From Candidatus Eiseniibacteriota bacterium (GTDB lineage Bacteria; Eisenbacteria; RBG-16-71-46; CAIMUX01): DNA of 64,000 bases. Every line of letters begins with the position of its first letter. Position 1 is the first letter of the stretch. The position numbers and the translations under genes are program-made. This document shows positions 38,101 through 46,022 of this stretch, one piece after another. Location of the stretch: the NCBI GenBank assembly GCA_020633975.1, contig JACKCR010000002.1, positions 372,001 through 436,000 on the forward strand, written 5' to 3'. The notes below the pieces were generated by a model, which saw only the letters and a program-made list of their open reading frames with translations, ran no database searches and was not told the DNA's origin.

Positions 38101-38960
38101 CTCTCAACCGCCGGGTGGGCACACCGTCTTTGGCCTATCAGCTCGGTTTCGATACGTCTCCTGGCGACGCGGTGTCTTCGCTACCTACCTCGTCGGGCTC
38201 GGTGTCGAGCGACAACCGGTGGAGCTTCGATACGAACGTCCGGCTTCCATTCGGGGCGACGGTTCGTACCGGGTACCAGTCCAGTCACGGGAACCAGCGA
38301 CGAGACGGGATTCCGGCCAAGAGCTCCGAGAAGACCTGGCCCGACCTCGACATCGGGTGGGGGCAGCTGCATTCGCGGCTCGGCCTGGACAGGCTGCTCA
38401 AACTGAAGTCTTTCACGGCCAAGACCTCGTACTCGGTTCGTCGGAAGGAAGTCAGCTCGGGCGGTATCGACTCGAAAGACATCACCATCGACCGGAGCCT
38501 CTCGCCGCTCCTGGACATCAGAGCCACGCTGGACAACGGGATGCAGGCGACGCTCACGAGCTCGTCCATCCGGTCCCAACGCGACCGTGTCGGAGTGACG
38601 GTCACGCAGAACATCACGACCACGAACCGGGCGAGCCTCCAGTTGAAGAAGAACCTGAATCTGAGGCGCCGCGTCAAAGTCCCGGGCTCCTCGCAGTCCA
38701 GGATGGTCACCACTCGGATGGACGTGTCTGCGGGAGTCGACTGGCAGCAGTCGAAGCAAGAGAACGTCCAGCCGGGACTGGCACCTGAAGTTCAGTCCGA
38801 CACGGCGAAGTGGGGCGTGAACACCACGACGAACTACAACTTCACGGACCGGATCTCCGGCACGGGAAGAGTTGGCTACGAGCAGACGTCCGACAACAAG
38901 AACCGGGCTCGAAACCAGCGAGCAGTCGAGGTTCGGGTGTCCGCTACCTTTACTTTCTAA
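32154..38960 (+). CDS. sprA: SprA-family giant outer-membrane protein (type IX secretion translocon-like)
   Basis: A 2268-residue protein. SprA is the outer-membrane translocation pore of the type IX secretion system in Flavobacterium. Family features: ELPGGLQGIFGKGKPSLSVS and the following GSETISLQGR with QLTMEQKLNLRLTGTIGDKV, NTSLRLPGTKYVSFNGQAEG LFGI region, and mid-protein IPNPNTKNQLYIDDFEGAKD. The last 900 residues are dense in beta strands, and the chain ends in VSATFTF with a terminal Phe, the BAM recognition signal. The N-terminus has an SSC lipobox-like site near residue 30. TTG 32154 follows GTGAGG; ATG 32178 is an alternative. The glutaminyl cyclase gene follows. No other T9SS gene is in this window. 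Confidence 0.85.
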   Translation: MKTSFFHSMTAHRVAAALAVLVISILVSSCGRSQSGWVGRGGSIFAGGGKAEPELEEETAPPDTGRGRGPARTLEEIAAQYDQEVEPTRPDRSAQSGRKRPTSVRERAARLDSLRTATTPGAIRPADVARVEAARAESLSGFWTARRDSLAAIGAEVPDSLTARVDSLARVAESAASRAAEADASEIADAELEELAGAEADTTDVIPDWVSEASGVSTWTPDQMPEEAYFETPAEARLGSAFRPFAQSEQLDPAQDAWLYRMAQTRRLRAEARQSPILGPSAKTVIDTTEFRPWTPDGPELKAQDFISHQYAFDYEQMRITFDNLYDSRVPVRPKLVLSMDEYIRRLESDAIHRLWTDAFHEDLARTDRKKGQDRLINLDIPVELPGGLQGIFGKGKPSLSVSGSETISLQGRSRWFPNMAATETQGGQSKFPQLTMEQKLNLRLTGTIGDKVTVDVEQSSESDTPLANRIKIRYNGYEDEIVQRVELGNTSLRLPGTKYVSFNGQAEGLFGINALAKLGDVDFNLILSKQEGKSDEKSIKLTAEVQTVRIEDYDYVAGTFFFLRDPDGCPWRLETIQLYLDDQDQSNDTEQNAIPATATLNGEAPVGDEPLYEGKFHQLEEGVDFDIVSPWFYYGHPAIQLRRPIVDTQTVLAVQLTGTALDPVDLSDDGPIRVGGVEGGKVYLAMLRPVRSNPRDLASGPWGSLAKYEMKNVYDLGARNVLQEGFEMKIRRKYYSGEEKEPDRTDDGVTLLEVTGLDRQTETGGDVQAGPDDLPDTRLRSFDLGRGFIIFPDLRPFDPSLSDLCLEADCNYCRVNPNAYATMGARNMAWTTLDSTAYRAPDLYNQDLRSAPNKDEFSKYYLEVTYRSPISSIRLPAFNIIEGSESVVVSGRKLQRDVHYRIDYNLGEIEILDAAGVSETEDISVSYSHVPFGGGGGQKTLAGVSAFIRPEGAKWNVSSTWLFESKGGVPGLEGNRPRLGEEPSRTLVGEFAGQYLTDSWWLTDMVDKLPFLNAREASRFELEGGIGVSIPNPNTKNQLYIDDFEGAKDVSFLSISRRAWRPASIPLRVLQEEGGSVLDASGRKGEVIWYSPRKAAQEFDLQPTLERTEGDNNRPVIELYFAPRGATEEERRESWVGLSQPLSTRNGLNFSTAQFLDIWINDGVPYEDRNEREGTLYLELGQVSEDAIWQRNDLFADQSTWQVFSPNDSLDTEDVITRDGQLDFNDRDNEDTGLDNRLARDPADGFDDYKFSETNAQDDGEYQPIEFRYINGTEGNQELDTEDLNGDGNIDTFESYFEIALDLADESLWETDVRRDFVVSDPGEPLTETPADSSGWRRLRVALSDEDRVRLWQSGAGDPIWEQIFQARLWFTGFSGERERVQIAGIEVIGNRWLESPLTDLAGRELDPTDIRPGEDFYVGVVNNKDDAAIYDPPFEPQTNRDDNTTEREQSIALELRGLQPGHRAAAFKTYPQKQDFSTLYEELEFYLNSRDVAGSADLMFSVRLSRDAATDTLNYYEYRTPVPDGWVLESVDLAEWSRLQLSTPNELTDRVEEDLGGGRSIIRRGEPSLNEIRMVSFAVENVGRTSLPDGSVWVNEFRLNGVKKDKGVAARASVDMKLSNVGTLFAGVERKGADFLSIGQDQGSGTTTTVSNFRGSMNLDRFWESSGITVPLTVSQSRDRRVPKFQPNKDLILENPREDDITELVNQSLQLSYKKSASQRGWMRYLVDPFSGNFDWRRAEEFTPTRRDTTVTKSASLRWSLGLTDQGKIKLGSATKGPFKNAEINLLPTLLSWSYGRSTTEVDRYSRTDLSQEFTRSGVTNSRSTTLGLGAKLQPIRSVTYSYNSGRNLELTESEKKLFGVGLGHEVSRAQSVDANYDVPILRTALSPRINWRSSSTLSLYQAGGTQEGEPERTNGLTNQHTTSISGRFDPAKLKAAFENMPFFGAGPDSAGSRSSRRSSRDAGFRFDPVSVTYSFGESSSLNRRVGTPSLAYQLGFDTSPGDAVSSLPTSSGSVSSDNRWSFDTNVRLPFGATVRTGYQSSHGNQRRDGIPAKSSEKTWPDLDIGWGQLHSRLGLDRLLKLKSFTAKTSYSVRRKEVSSGGIDSKDITIDRSLSPLLDIRATLDNGMQATLTSSSIRSQRDRVGVTVTQNITTTNRASLQLKKNLNLRRRVKVPGSSQSRMVTTRMDVSAGVDWQQSKQENVQPGLAPEVQSDTAKWGVNTTTNYNFTDRISGTGRVGYEQTSDNKNRARNQRAVEVRVSATFTF

Positions 38961-39003
38961 TAGCGCCGTCTGAGAGCGCCGCGAGCTGTTCGGGCGAGTC
39001 GGT

Positions 39004-39020
39004 CCACCCACGCAGGGTGG
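39004..39020 (+). terminator. Short hairpin between sprA and the cyclase gene
   Basis: CCACCC, loop ACGCA, GGGTGG, 43 bases after the sprA stop and 14 before the next start. No T tract follows, so partial attenuation or processing is more likely than termination. Confidence 0.3.
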
Positions 39021-39034
39021 GCGAGGGAGACGCT

Positions 39035-40033
39035 TTGGATCCACTTCGCATTGCGAGAGTTCGGTGCCCGGCCGGTTCGGGCGCGAGGCGACGGCATCTC
39101 GTCCCGGCGCCGTCATCTCGAGGTCGGGTACGGGCCGCGTCTGGGATCCTCGTCTTGGCCGCGCTGTTCGTGGCGGGAGCGGTGCTCGCGCGTGAGCCGT
39201 TCGACGGCGATGCCGCATTTGCCCGGGTCGAAGCGCAGTGCTCGTTCGGCCCAAGAGTTCCGGGAACGAAAGGGCACGCCGCGTGTCTGGCCTGGATCCA
39301 GGATGAAGTGCGCGCACTGGGGCTCGTGCCCGAGGCGCACGGGTTTCGGGCGGTGGCTCCGGCGACAGGAGATACGCTGGACCTGACCAACGTCCTCGTG
39401 CGGATTGCACCCGAGAAGTCCCCCCGGCTGCTTCTGGGGGCCCACTGGGACACGCGGGGCTGGTCGGATCAGGAAACGGACCCCGCTCTCCGCGCGCTGC
39501 CGGTTCTCGGAGCGAACGACGGGGCCTCCGGGGTCGCCGTCCTTCTCGGACTCGCGGAGCAGTTCGTCGCCACGCCTCCGCCGATCGGAATCGACCTGGT
39601 CTTCTTCGACATGGAAGACCAGGGTCGGGCCGGGCATCCCCGCGAGTACTGCCTCGGCAGCCAATGGATGGCCCGGAACTGGCCAGGCACACTGCCGGAC
39701 TTCGTGCTCGTCCTGGACATGGTCGGGAGTCCGGAGACCGACCTGGGCAGGGATCTCTACTCTCTCGGCGCTTTCCCTGGGTGGAACCGGCTGCTCTTCG
39801 ACGTTGCCGAGGGGCTGGGGTTCACCGAGTTCGATCGGACGCGAGCCTACGAGCTGTTCGACGATCACATCCCGTTCCTCGAGATCGGGATTCCGTCCGC
39901 CGTGATCATCGGCTTCGACGCGCCCACCTGGCACACTCAGAGGGATGTGCCCGCCAGTGTGAGTGCGGATCGACTCGGCCGCGTCGGGGAGGTCGTCCTG
40001 GAAGTGGTTCACGGCGGCTACCTCGGGAGGTAG
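39035..40033 (+). CDS. Glutaminyl-peptide cyclotransferase-like M28-family enzyme
   Basis: About 332 residues with an N-terminal membrane segment (SGILVLAALFVAGAVLA). The M28 fold is clear: GAHWDTRGW (His/Asp), LGANDGASGV (zinc Asp), LVFFDMEDQGRAG, YCLGSQWMARN, LVLDMVGSPE, and the late DDHIPFLEIGIPS with PTWHTQRD. The DDHIPFL and WHT elements are those of glutaminyl cyclases, which turn N-terminal Gln into pyroglutamate, rather than of aminopeptidases. TTG 39035 has GGGAG five bases upstream; no better start exists. It lies 74 bases after sprA. In Bacteroidetes a periplasmic cyclase acts on proteins that have Gln after the signal-peptide cut. Confidence 0.78.
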   Translation: MDPLRIARVRCPAGSGARRRHLVPAPSSRGRVRAASGILVLAALFVAGAVLAREPFDGDAAFARVEAQCSFGPRVPGTKGHAACLAWIQDEVRALGLVPEAHGFRAVAPATGDTLDLTNVLVRIAPEKSPRLLLGAHWDTRGWSDQETDPALRALPVLGANDGASGVAVLLGLAEQFVATPPPIGIDLVFFDMEDQGRAGHPREYCLGSQWMARNWPGTLPDFVLVLDMVGSPETDLGRDLYSLGAFPGWNRLLFDVAEGLGFTEFDRTRAYELFDDHIPFLEIGIPSAVIIGFDAPTWHTQRDVPASVSADRLGRVGEVVLEVVHGGYLGR

Positions 40034-40137
40034 CGCTCGACGCAAGGATAGAAGCACGCCCTGGACGTACATATGTCCGGTGTTTGGGCGCTGTTTCGGC
40101 CGCCGTCGGTCCCCTGATCCCATTCAGAGGATGGGTC

Positions 40138-40166
40138 TTGCCCTCGTTTGCGATCTTGTGTACGGT
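40138..40166 (+). promoter_or_regulatory. Candidate promoter of the rimP-nusA-infB operon
   Basis: TTGCCC at 40138-40143 and TACGGT at 40161-40166 with 17-base spacing, in the 202-base gap before rimP, where this conserved operon normally starts. The match is modest. The rest of 40034-40235 has no gene. Confidence 0.35.
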
Positions 40167-40235
40167 TCTCCATCGGAGACGTGGGCGTCCGGCTCACGTT
40201 TTTCTTTGTCTGGAAGTCCCGCGGAGGTAGGGGAC

Positions 40236-40712
40236 GTGAATGCGGCCGAGCTCGCGCAATTGGTTGAGCCCGCAGTGTTTGAAGAAGGATTCGAGCTCGT
40301 CGACTGTAACGTGTCGAGAACGCCGAAGTCTCAGGTCTTTCGGTTTTACATCGACTCCGATGCAGGCGTGTCGATCGATGCCTGCGCCCGAGTGAGTCGG
40401 CGGATCTCACAAGAGCTCGACGCGAATCCACTCCTTCAAGGGAACTACCTGATAGAGGTTTCATCGCCGGGCATGAACCGGCGGATCTGGACGCGCGCGC
40501 ATTTCGTGCGTTTTCAGGGTGAAAGGGTGAAGGTCGATCTTCTCGACGCGCCGAGCGAGGGGCGTGTGTGGTTGGGAGAGATCGGCGAAGTCGGGGACGA
40601 TGACTTCGAACTCCGGTTGGAGAACGGAGACACCCGACGGATCCGTTTCGACGAGATCGAGGTCGCAAAGCTGAGGCTCGATCCCTGGAAGCGGAAACCG
40701 AAGGATCGGTGA
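40236..40712 (+). CDS. rimP: Ribosome maturation factor RimP
   Basis: A 158-residue protein for 30S subunit maturation. The N-terminal domain carries LVDCNVSRTPKSQVFRFYID and VSRRISQELD, then the highly conserved EVSSPGMNRRI; the C-terminal SH3-like domain follows (FELRLENGDTRRIRFDEIEV). GTG 40236 has GGAGG nine bases upstream and gives the usual length; longer in-frame upstream sequence is not protein-like. It heads the rimP-nusA-infB cluster, as in most bacteria. Confidence 0.93.
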   Translation: MNAAELAQLVEPAVFEEGFELVDCNVSRTPKSQVFRFYIDSDAGVSIDACARVSRRISQELDANPLLQGNYLIEVSSPGMNRRIWTRAHFVRFQGERVKVDLLDAPSEGRVWLGEIGEVGDDDFELRLENGDTRRIRFDEIEVAKLRLDPWKRKPKDR

Positions 40713-40802
40713 CGCGACGGGACAGACGAAGAACATGCCGGGTGGTGCCGCGAGCGTAATGGCCCGCCTCGATCTACCGGATCATGGGAGACGCTAGACG
40801 AC

Positions 40803-42323
40803 ATGGCGATGGATGAGATCCTGGAAGCCCTCAAGCACATCGCGCGCGAGAAGAGCGTGGACCGGCAACTGCTGATCGAAACACTCCAGAGCGGTCTCCT
40901 CAGTGCGGCCAAGAAGAAGTACTCGACTGCTGCGGACGTGGAAGTGAAGTTCCAGGAGTCGACCGGAGAGATCCGTATCCGCGTCCACAAGAAGGTGGTG
41001 CAGGTCGCGATCGACCTCGCGGGCGAGATCGACTACGAAGAAGCCTTGCAGATCGATCCGATGGCTCGTCTCGGGTCGACGGTGCCCGTCGAAGTCCCTG
41101 TCGGAGAGATGGGGCGGGCGGCCATCATGGCGGCGAAGCAAGTTCTGGTGCAGCGGGTCCGCGAGGCCGAGCGCGAGAACGTGTACGACGAGTACGTCGA
41201 CCGGGTCGGTCAGGTGGTGTCCGGCACCGTGTCGCAGGTCGACCGCGGCAGCGTCATCGTGAAGATCGGGCGCACGGAAGCGATCATCCCTCCGCGCGAG
41301 GTGATCAACCGAGATCGCTTCAAGATCGGCGATCCCGTCCGTGCTCTGCTCCTCGAGGTCGACAAGAACATGCGCGGGCCGCAGCTCGTGCTCTCGAGGA
41401 CGCATCCGGAGTTCGTTCGTAGGCTCTTCGAGAACGAAGTTCCCGAGATCTTCGAACGGGTGGTCGAGATTCGTGACATCGCCCGAGAGCCCGGTTCGAG
41501 GACGAAGATCTCCGTCGTCTCTCACGATGATCGGGTCGATCCGGTAGGAGCGTGCGTCGGCATGAAGGGCGCGCGCGTCCAGTCCATCGTCCGCGAACTC
41601 GGCGGGGAGCGGATCGACATCGTGCCCTGGAGCCCGGACGCGAAGATCTTCGTCAGCCGCGCTCTATCTCCGGCGCGTGCGATCGATGTGTACGTCGACG
41701 AGGAAGAGAAGCGGGTCACGGTCGTGGTGCCGGACGACCAGCTCAGCCTCGCAATCGGTACGCGCGGACAGAATGCCCGGCTCGCCCACCGGCTCACCGG
41801 GTTCGCGATCGATCTACGGAGTCAGTCGCAGATGCATGCGGCAGAGGGTCCGTCGGGTGGTATGCCCGAACTGGACCTCGACGAGCTCGCCAAGGAGCTC
41901 GGCCCGCGTACGGTGGAGCGACTGGTCAAGGCAGGGAAGGAAACCCTCCAGGACGTCATGCGCACTTCTGTCGATGAGCTCATGGCGATTCCGGGAATCG
42001 GCGAGAAGACGGCGAGCCGTCTGCTCAGCCTGGGTGGCCAGATCCTCGAGGAAAGGGCAGCAGCCCAGGCCGGTGCGTCGGACTCCGAGGACGGAGCCGA
42101 TGCGGACGTGGCCCCCGCGGATGGGGAGGACGCTCCTCTCGCCGCCGGGTCGGCGCCAGCCGAGGCGGACGATGGTGCCGTCGAGGCAAGCGCCGCTCGA
42201 GTCGAGACCGCGGTGGCGACGGAAGAAGCGCCTCAAGAGTCCACTCAGGACGCAGAGGGCGCAGCGGCTCCCGAGGATGAGGGCAGCCACGACGATGAGG
42301 ACCAACGGGAGGCAGGCGCTTGA
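40803..42323 (+). CDS. nusA: Transcription termination/antitermination protein NusA
   Basis: A 506-residue RNA polymerase-binding factor. Domain order: N-terminal domain (MAMDEILEALKHIAREKSVD), S1 domain (about 135-205, with VSGTVSQVDRGSVIVKIG), two KH domains (about 210-345, including VGACVGMKGARVQSIVREL and IGTRGQNARLAHRLTG), then a helix-hairpin-helix near 395 (IPGIGEKTASRLLSLG). The last 85 residues are an Ala/Asp/Glu-rich disordered tail ending [10 protein letters not shown]. The stop overlaps the TTG start of infB. Confidence 0.96.
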   Translation: MAMDEILEALKHIAREKSVDRQLLIETLQSGLLSAAKKKYSTAADVEVKFQESTGEIRIRVHKKVVQVAIDLAGEIDYEEALQIDPMARLGSTVPVEVPVGEMGRAAIMAAKQVLVQRVREAERENVYDEYVDRVGQVVSGTVSQVDRGSVIVKIGRTEAIIPPREVINRDRFKIGDPVRALLLEVDKNMRGPQLVLSRTHPEFVRRLFENEVPEIFERVVEIRDIAREPGSRTKISVVSHDDRVDPVGACVGMKGARVQSIVRELGGERIDIVPWSPDAKIFVSRALSPARAIDVYVDEEEKRVTVVVPDDQLSLAIGTRGQNARLAHRLTGFAIDLRSQSQMHAAEGPSGGMPELDLDELAKELGPRTVERLVKAGKETLQDVMRTSVDELMAIPGIGEKTASRLLSLGGQILEERAAAQAGASDSEDGADADVAPADGEDAPLAAGSAPAEADDGAVEASAARVETAVATEEAPQESTQDAEGAAAPEDEGSHDDEDQREAGA

Positions 42324-45010
42324 AGATTAGGGTCTATCAGCTGGCGCGCGATCTGAAGCTTTCGCCCCAGGAGCTCATGGACATGGTCCAGGGCATGGGT
42401 GTGGAAGTGAAGAATCACATGGCCAACCTCGACGACGATGTCGTCGAGCGAGTGAAGGACCGCATCGCGGAACTGAAAGGTTCTCGCGGGAGTGCGGCCC
42501 GGCCGGCAGCTGCGCGCTCCGCGGCGTCCGCTTCGCCTACCGCGACGCGGACGAGCCCGCCCGTCCAGGCTTCGACCACGACTGCTCCTCCGCCCGCGAC
42601 TCCGCCGGTTGTCGAGCCTCCGGTCGAAAAGGTGCAGACGCCGGCAGCAGAGCCGGCGACCCCTCCGCCGAGCCAGCCGGCCAAGCCCGCCACGCCGGCG
42701 GCGTCTCCGGCTGCGCCGAAGCGGCCGAGTGCACCCCCAGTCGAACGGCCGCGGCCGTCGACGCCGGACTCGGGGCGAGGAACGACGCGTCCGAGTCCTG
42801 CGCGACCTGGTCCTGCGCGGCCCGATCGGCCGTCGACGGGCCGAGGTGACGGTCGGTTCGACCGGCCCGCTCAGGGTGGTGGCGGACGTGGCCCGAGTCG
42901 CGGTCCGGGTGGCGGCGACCGTCGTCCGCCTCAGCAGCAGGGCGGAGGTGCGCCGGGACAAGGTGGCGGCCGCCCCGCGCCGAACCTCGCGCCCCAGGAC
43001 ACCGGTGAGAAGCCGCTCGGTCCTTCGCGCGTTCCGCACATCGGTTCGTCGAATCCGAGCCGGGTCTCGCTGCCTGCGATGCGGCCCAATCTCTCCAAGA
43101 GCGAGAAGAGGAAGCGGAAGAAGAAGCGGGGAATGTCCACCGAGGAGATCCGGGCCAACGTCAAGCGGACCATGTCGTCTCTCGACAGCGGACGAGGCAG
43201 GAAGCGTCGTCGTCGCGGCGGTGGCATGGAGCAGGTGGAGGAGGCTCAGGGTCCGGTTTCGATCCACGAGTACGCGACCGTCGCCGAGCTCGCCTCGGTG
43301 GTCAACGTGAAGCCCGCGGAAGTGATCGGCGCGTGCCTCGGCCTCGGCATCATCGCGAACATCAACCGTCAGCTCGAGAAGGAAGAGATCGAACTCATCC
43401 TCGCCGAGTTCGGCCACGAGGCCGAGTTCGTCACCGAGTATGGCGCTGAGCGGATTCTGGAAGAGGAGATGGAGTCGGAGGACCACTTCGACCTCGAACC
43501 GCGTGCTCCGATCGTCACCGTGATGGGGCACGTCGACCACGGTAAGACCACTCTCCTCGACAACATCCGGAAGAGCCGTGTGACCGAGAGCGAGTCCGGC
43601 GGTATCACCCAGCACATCGGTGCGTACCGGGTCGAGACGTCCAAGGGCACGATCGCGTTCCTCGATACTCCGGGTCACGAAGCGTTCACCGCGATGCGTG
43701 CGCGAGGCGCGCGGATCACGGACCTCGTCATCCTGGTGGTCGCGGCGAACGACTCGGTCCGTCCGCAGACGATCGAAGCGATCAACCACGCCAAAGCGGC
43801 TGAAGTGCCGCTCGTCATCGCGATCAACAAGATCGACGTCAACGGCGCCAATCCGGACAACATCCGGAAGGGCTTGGCCGACGCCGGTGTGCTCGTCGAA
43901 TCGTGGGGTGGCAAGGTCGTCGACGTGGAGATCTCCGCCAAGCAGGGACTCAACATCGAGAAGCTCCTCGAGCTCGTTGCGCTCGAGGCGGAGCTGCTCG
44001 AACTCAAGGCCGCGCCCGACCGAGATGCCAGGGGTACGGTCGTCGAGTCCCGCCGCGATCCCGGCAAGGGTATCGTCGCCTCGGTGCTCGTCCAGGACGG
44101 GACGTTGGCTGTCGGCGATGCGTTCGTCTGTGGTGCGGAGTTCGGTCGCGTGCGCGCGATGAACGACGAGAACGGACGGCGGGTGAAGGAAGCGGGACCG
44201 TCGACCCCGGTCGAGGTTCTCGGCTGGGACGGCGTTCCGATGGCCGGTGATACTTTCGTCGTCATGAAGAACGAAGCGAAGGCGAAGGAGATCGCGTCGC
44301 ACCGCGCCCAGATCGCACGTACGCACCAGCACAGGCTGTCTGGTCAGCGGACGTCGCTCTACTCGGTACACGAGCGGATTCGCGCCGGCGAGCTCCAGGA
44401 GCTCAACATCATCCTCAAGGCCGACGTGGGCGGTTCCGTCGAAGTGCTCCGCGATACGCTGGAGGCGCTCTCGAACGACGAGGTCAAGGTCCGCGTCATC
44501 CACATGGGTGTCGGTCTCATCAGCGAGGCGGACGTCAACCTGGCGATGGCGTCGGGCGCGATCATCATCGGCTTCCACACGCGGACCGATCCGCGCGCAC
44601 ACCAGCTCGCTCTCAGCGAGGACGTGGACATCCGGCTCTATCAGGTCATCTACGACGTAGAGAAGGAAGTGAAGGCGGCCATGAGTGGTCTCCTCGCTCC
44701 AGAGGACGTCGAGAGGCCTACCGGGTCGGCGGAGGTCCGCCAGGTCTTCAAGATCTCGCGCGTCGGGACGATTGCGGGCTGCATGGTGCTCTCCGGAACC
44801 ATCCACCGGAACGACAAGGCCCGGGTGTACCGGGGCACCGAAGTCGTCTTCACTGGTGGGCTCGGTTCTCTCAAGCGCCACAAGGACGACGTCAAGGAAG
44901 TCGCGAGCGGTTACGAGTGCGGCATCGGCCTCGACGGTTTCGACGAGCTGGTCGAAGGAGACGTCATCGAAGCCTTCACCGTCGAGCAGGTTGCGCGCAC
45001 GATCACCTGA
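42320..45010 (+). CDS. infB: Translation initiation factor IF-2
   Basis: An 896-residue GTPase that brings fMet-tRNA to the 30S subunit. The N-terminal IF2 helix domain ([20 protein letters not shown]) is followed by about 200 Pro/Arg/Gly-rich disordered residues, an IF2_N-like subdomain ([14 protein letters not shown] region), and the G domain: [12 protein letters not shown] near 402, [11 protein letters not shown] and NKID. Domains II-IV follow, with the fMet-binding C-terminal domain ending at [12 protein letters not shown] start overlaps nusA; the stop overlaps the DUF503 ATG by one base. Confidence 0.97.
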   Translation: MKIRVYQLARDLKLSPQELMDMVQGMGVEVKNHMANLDDDVVERVKDRIAELKGSRGSAARPAAARSAASASPTATRTSPPVQASTTTAPPPATPPVVEPPVEKVQTPAAEPATPPPSQPAKPATPAASPAAPKRPSAPPVERPRPSTPDSGRGTTRPSPARPGPARPDRPSTGRGDGRFDRPAQGGGGRGPSRGPGGGDRRPPQQQGGGAPGQGGGRPAPNLAPQDTGEKPLGPSRVPHIGSSNPSRVSLPAMRPNLSKSEKRKRKKKRGMSTEEIRANVKRTMSSLDSGRGRKRRRRGGGMEQVEEAQGPVSIHEYATVAELASVVNVKPAEVIGACLGLGIIANINRQLEKEEIELILAEFGHEAEFVTEYGAERILEEEMESEDHFDLEPRAPIVTVMGHVDHGKTTLLDNIRKSRVTESESGGITQHIGAYRVETSKGTIAFLDTPGHEAFTAMRARGARITDLVILVVAANDSVRPQTIEAINHAKAAEVPLVIAINKIDVNGANPDNIRKGLADAGVLVESWGGKVVDVEISAKQGLNIEKLLELVALEAELLELKAAPDRDARGTVVESRRDPGKGIVASVLVQDGTLAVGDAFVCGAEFGRVRAMNDENGRRVKEAGPSTPVEVLGWDGVPMAGDTFVVMKNEAKAKEIASHRAQIARTHQHRLSGQRTSLYSVHERIRAGELQELNIILKADVGGSVEVLRDTLEALSNDEVKVRVIHMGVGLISEADVNLAMASGAIIIGFHTRTDPRAHQLALSEDVDIRLYQVIYDVEKEVKAAMSGLLAPEDVERPTGSAEVRQVFKISRVGTIAGCMVLSGTIHRNDKARVYRGTEVVFTGGLGSLKRHKDDVKEVASGYECGIGLDGFDELVEGDVIEAFTVEQVARTIT

Positions 45011-45345
45011 TGTTCTACGCGGTCGGGCGGCTGGATCTCCAGATTCCGGGGAGCCAGTCGCTCAAGGAGAAGCGCTCCGTCATCGGAGCCTTGAAAGCGC
45101 GGCTCGCGCAACGGCTGCATTGCGCCGTGGCCGAGGTGGATCATCAGGATCTCCTCCAACGCTCTGCCCTCGGCGTCGCCTTCGTCGTCTCCGGTCCAGC
45201 TGCCGGAGCCAACGCCCTCGAAGCAGCAAGACGCGAAGTGGAGCAGGACCCCAGAGCTTGGGTGATCGACTTCGCTACTCACGTTGCCGCGCTCGGTGAC
45301 GAGTCTTCCCAGTGGAGCTGGGAGGATGACGAAGAGAATGGGTAG
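45010..45345 (+). CDS. DUF503 (YlxP-like) protein
   Basis: A 111-residue protein of the DUF503/YlxP family, found between infB and rbfA in many bacteria. The start [20 protein letters not shown] with LKEKRSVIGALKARL is the family signature, followed by AVAEVDHQDLLQRSALGVA. Its function is not established; the location suggests a link to ribosome assembly or translation. The ATG shares one base with the infB stop. The 95 bases before rbfA hold no gene. Confidence 0.88.
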   Translation: MFYAVGRLDLQIPGSQSLKEKRSVIGALKARLAQRLHCAVAEVDHQDLLQRSALGVAFVVSGPAAGANALEAARREVEQDPRAWVIDFATHVAALGDESSQWSWEDDEENG

Positions 45346-45440
45346 TCGAGCGTGGATCTGAGGGCGACAGGAACACGAGGATTCTACGGGCCGCGGACTC
45401 TCCATCGGCCAAGGGTGAACGAAACTCCCGAGGAGGCGAG

Positions 45441-46022
45441 GTGAGAGGGAACCGGATGGGACGCGTCGACGAGGAGGTCCGTCGAGAGATCGGCGCGATC
45501 CTCCAGCAGAAGGCGCGGGACCCGAGGCTCGCCTGGGTGTCCGTCACGCGCGTCGAAGTCTCGCGGGACCTCTCGGTCGCACAGGTGTTCATCTCGACGC
45601 TAGGTGACGACGACGCGAAGCAGGGCGCGCTCGTCGCTCTCGAGAAGGCCGGTCCGTTCGTCCGAACCGAACTGGGAAGACGGCTTCGCTTGCGACGGAC
45701 CCCGGAACTCCGCTTCCACTACGATCCGGGTGTCGAACACAGTCTCAAGGTCAATCGGATGCTCGAAGAACTCGGCGTCGCCGGCTCGGCCGTGGGACCC
45801 GGCAGCGACGCGGCCGACCAATCCGACGATGACGCCGCCGATTCCGAGGAAGGCGTCCAGTTCGGCGACGAGTACGACGACGAGGATGACGACGACGAGG
45901 ATGACGACGACGCCGAGACGGACGACGACGACGACGCCGAGACGGACGACGACGATGACGACGAGACGGACGACGACGATGACGACGAGACGGACGACGA
46001 CGACGAGGGCGAGCGCAGGTGA
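45441..46022 (+). CDS. rbfA: Ribosome-binding factor A with an Asp-rich C-terminal tail
   Basis: RbfA helps 30S maturation and cold adaptation. Residues 1-115 are a normal RbfA KH-like domain (EEVRREIGAILQQKARDPRL, VSVTRVEVSRDLSVAQVFIS, LRFHYDPGVEHSLKVNRMLE). From about residue 130 to the end there is an extension of almost only Asp, Glu, Thr and Ala, including four 8-residue repeats of the type ETDDDDDD. Normal RbfA is about 115-135 residues. GTG 45441 follows GAGGAGG; ATG 45456 is possible. The stop overlaps the truB GTG. Confidence 0.9.
   Translation: MRGNRMGRVDEEVRREIGAILQQKARDPRLAWVSVTRVEVSRDLSVAQVFISTLGDDDAKQGALVALEKAGPFVRTELGRRLRLRRTPELRFHYDPGVEHSLKVNRMLEELGVAGSAVGPGSDAADQSDDDAADSEEGVQFGDEYDDEDDDDEDDDDAETDDDDDAETDDDDDDETDDDDDDETDDDDEGERR
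45866..46010 (+). repeat. GAC-rich tandem repeat encoding the acidic RbfA tail
   Basis: Four in-phase 24-base units begin with GAGACGGAC at 45915, 45939, 45963 and 45987, followed by runs of GAC/GAT. The preceding 50 bases have the same GAC/GAG character without exact periodicity. The array is within rbfA and ends just before the truB start. Confidence 0.85.

Noticed and set aside
39004-39020. Rho-independent terminator after sprA
   Set aside because: The 6-bp stem has no T tract; kept only as a weak hairpin.
42245-44881. Open frame of 878 codons on the minus strand opposite infB
   Set aside because: It is the antisense shadow of IF-2; composition is Arg/Asp-rich with no domain, as expected in high-GC DNA.
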